Assembly: GCF_002813375.1 (NCBI RefSeq)
Contig: NZ_PHUJ01000003.1
Coordinates: forward strand, 4,030,001 to 4,094,000
From: Pseudonocardia alni
GTDB taxonomy: Bacteria; Actinomycetota; Actinomycetes; Mycobacteriales; Pseudonocardiaceae
Length of the DNA: 64,000 nucleotides
Direction of reading: 5' to 3'
Numbering within the stretch: position 1 is the stretch's first letter; the number at the start of each line of letters is the position of its first letter. The translations under genes and the position numbers were made by a program. Below, in pieces: positions 16,058 through 22,848 of the stretch. The notes under the pieces were generated by a model. The model was not told where the DNA came from and did not search any database. It worked only from the letters and a program-made list of their open reading frames with translations.

Positions 16058-16172
16058 CGGCGCTCCAGGTGTCGATGCCCACCCAGATCGCGCGGAGCAC
16101 GTTCCCGGTGCGTCGGCCGGCGTCCCGCAGGGTCTCGGACCAGGACGGCATCGGGGTCTCGTGGGTGGTCAT
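16026..16172 (-). CDS. Small conserved-looking protein (48 aa)
   Basis: A short ORF with a strong site (GGAGGT about 5 bases before ATG at 16172). The product starts MTTHETPMPSWSETL and has an amphipathic segment GNVLRAIWVGIDTWS. I do not recognise it. It overlaps the convergent MFS gene by 32 bases. The upstream DNA is unusually AT-rich for this window (16220-16290), as expected for a promoter. Confidence 0.55.
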   Translation of the reverse strand: MTTHETPMPSWSETLRDAGRRTGNVLRAIWVGIDTWSAVTHGRAPARR

Positions 16173-16459
16173 CGGCTACCTCCTCGTAGTGGTCGACGCG
16201 GACGCTGCTGTGTCCGAATCGCGCCACGAGAGTAGCTAATGAGACATGATTGCCTCAAGGGTGACCATCGTGTGTCACGCCTCATTCGCTCGGGCAGCAC
16301 CGATGACAGGTCGCAGCAGCCGGGCGCATGCGCGTGACCAGCGCGGGCCACCCCGTGACGCGGCTCGGTCGCCGCGTCGCCCGCACGGTGGTTTCATGAA
16401 CATTGCCCGCTTTTGATCTGGACATCCGGTTCAGGGGGCGCCGCACGCAGGAGGACCGA

Positions 16460-16858
16460 TTGTTCAGCATCACCGTCCGGGACCACGTCATGGTGGCGCA
16501 CAGCCTGCGCGGCGAGGTCTTCGGACCGGCGCAGCAGCGACACGGCGCGACCTTCCTCGTCGACGCCACCTTCCGGCGCCCTGAGCTGGACCCGGACGGG
16601 ATCGTCGTCGACATCGGGCTGGCCACCGCGCAGCTCGCGGAGACGCTCGCCGACCTCAACCACCGCGACCTCGACGACCACCCCGAGTTCGCGGGCGTCA
16701 ACACGACCACCGAGTTCCTGGCCCGGGCGATCGCGGACCGGCTCGCCGACCGCATCGGCGCGGGAAAGCTCGGCGGCAACGCCGGCGGGCTGACCGGCGT
16801 GACGGTGACGCTGCACGAGTCGCACGTCGCGTGGGCGAGCTACGAGCGGGACCTGTGA
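16460..16858 (+). CDS. 6-pyruvoyl-tetrahydropterin synthase / QueD homologue, degenerate active site
   Basis: 132 residues of T-fold type ([15 protein letters not shown], then [22 protein letters not shown] and the substrate-anchor Glu in [12 protein letters not shown]). The TTG start is chosen because AGGAGG lies 5 bases before it and the protein then begins like its relatives. In QueD/PTPS zinc is held by three His, two of them in HGH, and a Cys is catalytic. Here the motif is HGATF and the preceding stretch FGPAQQR has no Cys. Binding of a pterin-like compound is likely; the standard reaction is doubtful. It is the first gene of a coupled run with the glycosyltransferase and methyltransferase. 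Confidence 0.88.
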   Translation: MFSITVRDHVMVAHSLRGEVFGPAQQRHGATFLVDATFRRPELDPDGIVVDIGLATAQLAETLADLNHRDLDDHPEFAGVNTTTEFLARAIADRLADRIGAGKLGGNAGGLTGVTVTLHESHVAWASYERDL

Positions 16859-17919
16859 CGGCTCCCGCACCGCCCCGCACCACGGGGCGTGCGGTGCACG
16901 TCGTCGTCCCCGCCGGGATCGACGACCCGCGTTCGCCGAGCGGCGGGAACCGCTACGACCGCGGTGTCTGCGCCGCGTTCGACCGCCCCGTGCGGGAGAT
17001 CGCCGTCGTGGGCGGCTGGCCGGACCCGGACCGGGCCGCCCTCGAGCGGCTCGACGCGGCGCTCACGGGCGTCCCGGACGGCGGGTCGGTGCTGCTCGAC
17101 GGGCTCGTCGCCTGCGCCGCGCCGGGGGTCCTGGCCCGTCACACCGGCCGGGTACGCGTGGTCGTCCTGGTGCACCTGCCGCTGGGCGACGAGCACGGGC
17201 TCGCCGCGGCGGTCGTCGCGGACCGCCGGGCCCGGGAGCGCGCGGCGCTGCACGCGGCAGCCGCCGTCGTCACCACCAGCCGATGGACGGCACGGCGGGT
17301 GGTCCGTCTGCACCAACTGCCCGTCGCCCGCGTGCACGTCGCGTCGCCGGGGGTGGACGCTGCCCCGATGACGTCCGCGCACCCGGCCGGTACCCGGCTG
17401 CTCGCGGTCGGGGCGCTCACCCCGACCAAGGGCCACGACCTGTTGGTCGAGGCCCTCGCCCGCGTCGCCGACCGGGAGTGGACGCTGCGCCTGGCCGGGC
17501 CGCTCGACCGCGTCCCCGCGCACGCCGCGGCCGTGCGCGCGGCGGTGGACCGGCACGGCCTGGCCGGGCGGATCACCCTCACCGGCCCGCTGACCGGCCC
17601 CGCCCTCGACGCCGCCTACGCCTCCGCGGACCTGCTCGTGCTGCCCTCGCGCACCGAGAGCTACGGGATGGTCGTCACCGAGGCGCTGGCCCGGGCCGTC
17701 CCGGTGATCGCCGCTGCGGTCGGCGGGGTGCCCGAGGCGCTCGGCGACGGTGGGCTGCTCGTCGAGCCCGGCGACCAGGAGGCGCTGGCCGGCGCGCTGC
17801 GGTCCTGGCTGACCGACCCGGGAATGCGCGCGGACCTGCGCGCCGCAGCCCGGGACCGCCGGGACCGGCTCGACGGCTGGGCCGACACCGCCCGAGCCCT
17901 CTGCGCGGTGCTGCCGTGA
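16855..17919 (+). CDS. GT4-family glycosyltransferase
   Basis: 354-residue GT-B fold enzyme. The N-terminal acceptor domain has the glycine-rich [10 protein letters not shown] near residue 26. The C-terminal nucleotide-sugar domain has [17 protein letters not shown] near 187 and the EX7E motif [12 protein letters not shown] near 268. It transfers a sugar from an NDP-sugar to an acceptor that may be the product of this cluster. The GTG overlaps the preceding stop and its own stop overlaps the methyltransferase GTG, so expression is coupled. Sugar and acceptor are unknown. Confidence 0.9.
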   Translation: MTAPAPPRTTGRAVHVVVPAGIDDPRSPSGGNRYDRGVCAAFDRPVREIAVVGGWPDPDRAALERLDAALTGVPDGGSVLLDGLVACAAPGVLARHTGRVRVVVLVHLPLGDEHGLAAAVVADRRARERAALHAAAAVVTTSRWTARRVVRLHQLPVARVHVASPGVDAAPMTSAHPAGTRLLAVGALTPTKGHDLLVEALARVADREWTLRLAGPLDRVPAHAAAVRAAVDRHGLAGRITLTGPLTGPALDAAYASADLLVLPSRTESYGMVVTEALARAVPVIAAAVGGVPEALGDGGLLVEPGDQEALAGALRSWLTDPGMRADLRAAARDRRDRLDGWADTARALCAVLP

Positions 17920-18800
17920 GCCCCGCCGCCGACCACCGCGGCGCCGACCGTCGCATCGACCACACCGCCGTCCCGATCCAGGGTGCGGCGGGCAATCCGG
18001 TCTGCCCGCCGGAGTGGCTCGCCCTGCGCGAGCCCGCCGACGCCGACGCGCGCTCGACCGTGCTCGCCGACGCCGTCCGCGACCTCCTGCCGCCGGGCCC
18101 GCTGCTGTTGCGCGACCTCGGCTGCGGCACCGGGTCGATGGGCCGCTGGCTCGCCCCGCGCCTCGCCCGGCCCGGTGGCCAGCACTGGGTCCTGCATGAT
18201 CGCGACCCCGTCGTGCTCTCCCACGCCGTCGCGTCGCTCCCCGGCGGGGTGACCGGTGAAGCCGGGCCCGGCGACCTCACCGGGTTCGGCGCCGACCTGC
18301 TGTCCGGGACGTCGCTGATCACCGCCTCCGCGCTGCTCGACCTGCTCACCGCGGACGAGATGGACGCCCTGGCCGCTGTCTGCACGGCCGCCGGCTGCCC
18401 CGTGCTGTTCACCCTGACCGTGTCCGGCCGGGTCCGGCTGCACCCCGAGGACCCGCTCGACGCCGAGATCGGCGCCGCCTTCGACGACCACCAGCGCCGC
18501 GACGAGAACGGCCGGCGGATGCTCGGGCCGGACGCCCCCGCCGCCGCGGCGGCCGCGTTCGCCCGGCACGGCGCGCGGGTCCGCACCGCCGACTCGCCGT
18601 GGCGGCTCGGCCCCGACCGGCCCGCGCTGCTCCGCGAGTGGCTGGCCGGACGGCTCGACGCGGCGTGCGCGCAGCGTCCCGGCCTCGCCGCACACGCAGG
18701 CGCCTACCGTGACCGGCGCGAGCGCGCCCTCGACGCGGGGAAGCTCACCGTGTCGGTCGGCCACATCGACCTGCTGGTGGTCCCGGGGGAGTGGCCGTGA
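17916..18800 (+). CDS. Class I SAM-dependent methyltransferase
   Basis: 294 residues. SAM-binding motif I is LRDLGCGTGSMGRWL near residue 62, the acidic residue at the end of strand 2 is in VLHDRDP, and motif IV-like SLITASALLDLL follows. The C-terminal region has an arm-like helix before VSVGHIDLLVVPGEW. Starts and stops overlap those of the genes on either side (GTGA at both ends). The substrate is inferred to be the cluster metabolite. Confidence 0.88.
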   Translation: MSPAADHRGADRRIDHTAVPIQGAAGNPVCPPEWLALREPADADARSTVLADAVRDLLPPGPLLLRDLGCGTGSMGRWLAPRLARPGGQHWVLHDRDPVVLSHAVASLPGGVTGEAGPGDLTGFGADLLSGTSLITASALLDLLTADEMDALAAVCTAAGCPVLFTLTVSGRVRLHPEDPLDAEIGAAFDDHQRRDENGRRMLGPDAPAAAAAAFARHGARVRTADSPWRLGPDRPALLREWLAGRLDAACAQRPGLAAHAGAYRDRRERALDAGKLTVSVGHIDLLVVPGEWP

Positions 18801-21109
18801 GACGCCGGGTGGGTCCGGCCCTGCGGCTGCTCGCCGGGGCCGGGTTGCTGGCCGCGCTGGTCGTGCAGGTCGGTGTCGGGCCGGTGCTGGAGCGGCTGCG
18901 CGGCGTGGGGCCGGCAGCGGTCGTCGCCGCGCTGCTGCTCGGCGCGGTCGCGACCGTGCTCAGCGCCTGGCGGTGGCGGATGGTCGCCCGCTCGATCGGG
19001 CTCGGCCTGACTGCGGGACGCGCCGTGGCCGACTGCTACGGCGCCACCTTTCTCAACTCGCTGTTGCCTGCCGGGGTCCTCGGCGACGTCCACCGCGCGG
19101 TCAGCCACGGGCGCAGCGAGGGGAACCTCGGCGCCGGGGTCCGGGCCGTGGTGTTCGAACGGGTCGCGGGGCACCTGGTCGCGGTGGCGGCCGTCGCCCT
19201 CGTCCTGGCGCTGCAGCCGGACCTGCTGCGGGCCGCGGCCGGGGCGGTCCCGGGCGGCGCGGTGCTGCCCGCGGTCGTCGTCGTGGCCGCGCTCGCCGGG
19301 GTCGGGTGGCTGCTGCGCGCCCGGCTCGGCCGCGTGTGGGCCGACGCGCGCACCGTGCTGCGCCCGCGCACCGCGGCCGGGGTGGTGCTGACCTCGGCCG
19401 GGGCACTGGCCTGCCACCTCACGCTGTTCGTGCTGGCCGCGCGGGCGGCCGGGGCGACCGCCCCGCTCACCGTCCTGCTGCCGCTGCTGCTGGTCGCGTT
19501 GCTGGCGATGACGATCCCGCTGACCGTCGGCGGGTGGGGGCCGCGCGAGGCGGCCGCGGCGGCCGGGTTCGCCGCGGTCGGACTGTCCGCGGCCGAGGGG
19601 CTCGCCGCCGCCGTCGCCTACGGGGTGCTGGCGCTCGTCGGGGTCGCACCGGGCGCGCTCGTGGTGCTGCGGCGCCGCCGGGCGGCCCGGGAGACCGCGC
19701 CGTCAGCGCCCGGCGAGCACCCGCAGGTGCCCCTCGAAGGCGACCACGAGCGCGTCGAGCAGGCCCCGGCCCTTGTCGGCGGTGGCGAGCGACGGCCGTC
19801 CCACCACACCGCCGGCGGAGTAGGCCGCGAGCCCGGTGGTGAGCAGGTACGGCCGCTCGTCGGCGACGTGGTCGGCGGTGCGGTACGACGGCCGGACCTG
19901 GTCGGGGACGGTGTGCAGGAGGATCGAGGTCTCCAGCTCCCCGGCGTGCATGTCGGCGGTGTTCGAGGTGGCGCACCCGGCGGTCCGGCGGGCGGCGGTC
20001 CAGTCCTCGGAGACGGGGAACAGGGCCATGGGCAGCGGCCCGACCGAGGCCTCCTGGACGACGTTGCGCAGGACGTGGTTCCCACCGTGCGCGTTGACCA
20101 GGACGAGTGCGGTGGTGCCGGAAGCGCGCAGCGAGGCGGCGACGTCGGAGACGACCGCGCCGAGCGTCGCCGCGGAGATGCTCACGGTGCCCGCCCACGC
20201 GGCGTGCTCGTGGGAGCAGGAGATCGTCAGTGGTGGCAGGACGCGCACGGGGTGGGCCTGCGCGATCCGGGCGGCCACCGCGGACGCCACGAGGGTGTCG
20301 GTGGTCAGGGGCAGGTGCGGTCCGTGCTGCTCGAGGCTCCCGACCGGGAGCAGGGCCACGGAGGCACCTCGCTCCCGGACGTCCTCGGTGGTGTCGACCG
20401 GGAGGGGATTCACGCAGGCGAGGCTCTCACGGCCCTGCCCGATCATGGAGGAGCAACGGTGCACGACGACCGACACGAGTTCGCCGAGTCCCGGTTGACC
20501 ACGCGGCACGGGGAGTTCCGTGCGATCGCCTTCCGCGAGTACGAGGGCGGTCCCGAGCACCTCGCGCTGGTGCACGGCGACCCCGCGGACGTGGAGGCGC
20601 CGCTGGTGCGGATGCACTCCGAGTGCCTCACCGGTGACGTCTTCGGCGCGCGGCGCTGCGAGTGCGGGGCGCAGCTGTCGATCGCGATCGACGCCGTCGT
20701 CCGCGCGGGCCGCGGCGTGATCGTCTACCTGCGCGGGCACGAGGGCCGCGGCATCGGCCTGCTCGCGAAGATCCGCACACACGTGCTGCAGGACGAGGAC
20801 GGCCTGGACACCATCGACTCGGCCGTCGCGCTGGGCCTGCCGGTGGACGTGCGCGACTTCGGGGCCGCCGCCGTCGTGCTGCGCCACCTCGGGATCGGCC
20901 GGGTGCGGCTGTTGTCCAACAGCCCGGCGAAGGTCGAGGCGCTGACCGGGTACGGCATCGTCGTCACCGAGCTGGTGCCGGTGCTGGAGCCCGCCGACGA
21001 GCACAACGTGCGGTATCTGACCGCCAAGCGCGACCGGCTCGGGCACGTCCTGCCGCAGGTCGACGCCGCGCCGGACGCGCCGCGCGGCCACACCGCGACC
21101 GGCTACTGA
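18797..21109 (+). CDS. Flippase-like (LPG-synthase TM / UPF0104) membrane protein; ORF lacks its own stop and reads into ribA
   Basis: The first 300 codons (18797 to about 19700) encode a membrane protein with about seven helices and family-typical motifs FLNSLLPAGVLGDVHRA (near residue 80), FERVAGH (near 120) and VGGWGPREAAAA (near 245). This is the polyisoprenoid/lipid flippase-like family. After RRRRAARE the frame has no stop: it continues through the exact antisense of the creatininase gene and joins the ribA frame, stopping only at 21107-21109. The middle part is open because the antisense codons TTA/CTA/TCA are avoided in this genome, so it is probably not protein by design. A lost stop, a sequence error or a real long fusion are all possible. 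Confidence 0.7.
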   Translation: MRRRVGPALRLLAGAGLLAALVVQVGVGPVLERLRGVGPAAVVAALLLGAVATVLSAWRWRMVARSIGLGLTAGRAVADCYGATFLNSLLPAGVLGDVHRAVSHGRSEGNLGAGVRAVVFERVAGHLVAVAAVALVLALQPDLLRAAAGAVPGGAVLPAVVVVAALAGVGWLLRARLGRVWADARTVLRPRTAAGVVLTSAGALACHLTLFVLAARAAGATAPLTVLLPLLLVALLAMTIPLTVGGWGPREAAAAAGFAAVGLSAAEGLAAAVAYGVLALVGVAPGALVVLRRRRAARETAPSAPGEHPQVPLEGDHERVEQAPALVGGGERRPSHHTAGGVGREPGGEQVRPLVGDVVGGAVRRPDLVGDGVQEDRGLQLPGVHVGGVRGGAPGGPAGGGPVLGDGEQGHGQRPDRGLLDDVAQDVVPTVRVDQDECGGAGSAQRGGDVGDDRAERRRGDAHGARPRGVLVGAGDRQWWQDAHGVGLRDPGGHRGRHEGVGGQGQVRSVLLEAPDREQGHGGTSLPDVLGGVDREGIHAGEALTALPDHGGATVHDDRHEFAESRLTTRHGEFRAIAFREYEGGPEHLALVHGDPADVEAPLVRMHSECLTGDVFGARRCECGAQLSIAIDAVVRAGRGVIVYLRGHEGRGIGLLAKIRTHVLQDEDGLDTIDSAVALGLPVDVRDFGAAAVVLRHLGIGRVRLLSNSPAKVEALTGYGIVVTELVPVLEPADEHNVRYLTAKRDRLGHVLPQVDAAPDAPRGHTATGY
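19703..20413 (-). CDS. Creatininase-family amidohydrolase
   Basis: 236 residues with the metal-site motifs of creatininase, MftE and archaeal FAPy deformylase (ArfB): GSLEQHGPHLPLTTD near residue 25, SHEHAAWAGTVS, NAHGGN near 105 and DMHAGELETS near 150. The GTG at 20413 is preferred; an ATG at 20446 is possible. Neither has a good ribosome site. It is divergent from ribA (starts 45 bases apart). Beside GTP cyclohydrolase II and a RibD-C reductase, hydrolysis of a formamide or amide on a GTP-derived pyrimidine is a reasonable inference. Confidence 0.87.
   Translation of the reverse strand: MNPLPVDTTEDVRERGASVALLPVGSLEQHGPHLPLTTDTLVASAVAARIAQAHPVRVLPPLTISCSHEHAAWAGTVSISAATLGAVVSDVAASLRASGTTALVLVNAHGGNHVLRNVVQEASVGPLPMALFPVSEDWTAARRTAGCATSNTADMHAGELETSILLHTVPDQVRPSYRTADHVADERPYLLTTGLAAYSAGGVVGRPSLATADKGRGLLDALVVAFEGHLRVLAGR
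20459..21109 (+). CDS. ribA: GTP cyclohydrolase II
   Basis: 216-residue stand-alone RibA without a RibB domain. Zinc ligands are in HSECLTGDVFGARRCECG (near residue 60), the catalytic Tyr in VIVYLRGHEGRGIGL (near 90), Arg in VDVRDFG and the C-terminal NSPAKVEALTGYGI. It opens GTP to 2,5-diamino-6-ribosylamino-pyrimidinone 5'-phosphate, formate and pyrophosphate. The Tyr is kept, so full activity is expected rather than stopping at the formamide. The GTG start has GGAGGAG 5 bases upstream. It probably serves this cluster rather than general riboflavin synthesis. Confidence 0.93.
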   Translation: MHDDRHEFAESRLTTRHGEFRAIAFREYEGGPEHLALVHGDPADVEAPLVRMHSECLTGDVFGARRCECGAQLSIAIDAVVRAGRGVIVYLRGHEGRGIGLLAKIRTHVLQDEDGLDTIDSAVALGLPVDVRDFGAAAVVLRHLGIGRVRLLSNSPAKVEALTGYGIVVTELVPVLEPADEHNVRYLTAKRDRLGHVLPQVDAAPDAPRGHTATGY

Positions 21110-22083
21110 CCCCCGTGGTGCGACACCCGGAGGCACAGCGACGGCGGCCCGCCCGCCGCCATCGTGGCGAGCACGGTGGGCAGCTGGTCGAGCGTGCAGT
21201 CGCCGCCGACCAGGGCGTCGAACCGGGGGTCGGCGAGCAGCCGCAGCGCCAGCGCCATCCGGTCGCCGTAGCCGCGGCGCGCCCGGCGCGGGGACACCGT
21301 GCCGACCTGGCTGGCGCGGATGGTGAGCCGGCGGCTGTGGAACGCCCCGCCCAGCGGCAGCGGCACCGAGCGGGTCCCGTACCAGCTGAGCTCGACCACC
21401 TCGCCCTCCGGTGCGAGCAGCTCCAGCGAGCGGGCCAGCCCGGCCGGGGTGGCGCTGGCGTGCACGACGAGGTCCCGGTCGCCCTCGGCGTGGTCGGGAG
21501 AGGCGAACCCGACGCCGAGCGCCGCGGCGACGACGGCCCGGTCCGGGTCGGGGTCGACGAGCTGCACCCGCGCGCCGGGCAGCCCGGCCAGGACCGCGGC
21601 CACCGACGCCCCGACCATCCCCGCCCCGACGACGGCGATCCGGTCGCCGACCAGCGGGGCGGCGTCCCACACCGCGTTCACGGCGGTCTCGACGGTGCCG
21701 GCGAGTACGGCGCGCGCGGCGGGCACGTCGTCGGGGACGACGGTGACCGCGTCGGTGGGCACCACGAACCGGCTCTGGTGCGGGTACAGGCAGAACACGG
21801 TCCGCCCGGCGAGCTCCGGCGGGCCCTGCTCGACCTCGCCCACCGCGAGGTAGCCGTACTTCACCGGGGCGGGGAAGTCGCCGTCCTGGAACGGGGCGCG
21901 CATCCGCTCGTGCTCGGACTCCGGGACCTCGCCGCGGAACACCAGGGTCTCGGTGCCGCGGCTGACCGCGGTGTACCGGGTGCGCACGAGCACCTCGTCG
22001 GGCCCGGGGTCGGGCACCGGCACCGTCCGGATCTCGCCGTGCCCCGGTGCGGCCAGCCAGAACGCCCGTGCCTCGTGCCCCAC
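21103..22083 (-). CDS. Zinc-type (MDR) alcohol dehydrogenase-like oxidoreductase
   Basis: 326 residues of the medium-chain dehydrogenase/reductase fold: an N-terminal GroES-like part (VLVRTRYTAVSRGTE) and a Rossmann domain with AVVGAGMVGASVAAVL near residue 165 and the acidic end of strand 2 in LVDPDP. The Cys usually found at the catalytic zinc site is Ser here (AVSRGTE), so a zinc-free mechanism is possible. It is convergent with ribA (7-base overlap) and divergent from the RibD-like gene, so it sits inside the cluster. The substrate is unknown. Confidence 0.82.
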   Translation of the reverse strand: MGHEARAFWLAAPGHGEIRTVPVPDPGPDEVLVRTRYTAVSRGTETLVFRGEVPESEHERMRAPFQDGDFPAPVKYGYLAVGEVEQGPPELAGRTVFCLYPHQSRFVVPTDAVTVVPDDVPAARAVLAGTVETAVNAVWDAAPLVGDRIAVVGAGMVGASVAAVLAGLPGARVQLVDPDPDRAVVAAALGVGFASPDHAEGDRDLVVHASATPAGLARSLELLAPEGEVVELSWYGTRSVPLPLGGAFHSRRLTIRASQVGTVSPRRARRGYGDRMALALRLLADPRFDALVGGDCTLDQLPTVLATMAAGGPPSLCLRVSHHGGQ

Positions 22084-22175
22084 TCCACCGTCCCCGATCC
22101 CGGCGCGCGGCGCGCCGACGGCCCCGACAGTATCCGGACGTATCGGGCGCCTGCCCGGTACACGGAGGTGATCTG

Positions 22176-22844
22176 ATGGACCGGCCGCACGTGCTGGCGT
22201 CGGTCGCGATGTCGCTGGACGGCTACATCGACGACGCCGGTCCCGACACGCTGGTGCTCTCCGACGCGGGCGACCTCGACCGCGTCGACGCCGTACGCGC
22301 CGGGGTGGACGCGATCCTGGTCGGCGCGGGGACCGTGCGCGCCGACGACCCGCGGTTGCTGGTGCGCTGCGCGGAGCGCCGGGCCGGGCGGGTCGCCGAC
22401 GGCCGCCCGCCGTCGCCGCGGCGGGTCGTGCTGACCACCGGGTCCTCGCTGGACCCGGCGGCGCGGGTGTTCGCGGGCGGGGACGCGCCGCTGGTGTTCA
22501 CCGCGGGCCACGCGGCCCCCGCACTGCGGGACCTGCTCGGCGACGCCGCCGAGGTCGTCGCCGCGGGGGACCCGCCGGACCCGTGCGCGGTGCTCGACGA
22601 CCTGGCCGCCCGCGGCGTGCGACGGCTGCTGGTCGAGGGCGGGGGCGGCGTGCACACCGCGTTCCTCACCGCCGGGCTGGTCGACGAGCTGCACGTGGTC
22701 GTCGCGCCGTTCTTCGTCGGCGACGCCCGCGCCCCCCGCTTCGTGCACGACGGCCGGTTCCCGCAGTGCCCGCAGCGCGGCATGTCCCTGGTCGAGGCAC
22801 GCCCGATGGGGGACCTGGTGCTGCTGCGCTACCGCGCGTCCTGA
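22176..22844 (+). CDS. RibD C-terminal-domain / dihydrofolate-reductase-like reductase
   Basis: 222 residues of the RibD-C family: start HVLASVAMSLDGYIDD, DAILVGAGTVRADDPRL near residue 45, and LVEGGGGVHTAFL near 150. In riboflavin synthesis this domain reduces the ribosyl side chain of the diaminopyrimidine phosphate using NADPH. No deaminase domain is attached. GGAGGT lies 6 bases before the ATG. With ribA and the creatininase-like gene it suggests a reduced ribityl-pyrimidine intermediate. Confidence 0.88.
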   Translation: MDRPHVLASVAMSLDGYIDDAGPDTLVLSDAGDLDRVDAVRAGVDAILVGAGTVRADDPRLLVRCAERRAGRVADGRPPSPRRVVLTTGSSLDPAARVFAGGDAPLVFTAGHAAPALRDLLGDAAEVVAAGDPPDPCAVLDDLAARGVRRLLVEGGGGVHTAFLTAGLVDELHVVVAPFFVGDARAPRFVHDGRFPQCPQRGMSLVEARPMGDLVLLRYRAS

Positions 22845-22848
22845 CCGG

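Noticed and set aside
16050..16235. 61-codon plus-strand frame
   Set aside because: Overlaps the better supported 48-codon gene on the minus strand and lacks a ribosome site.
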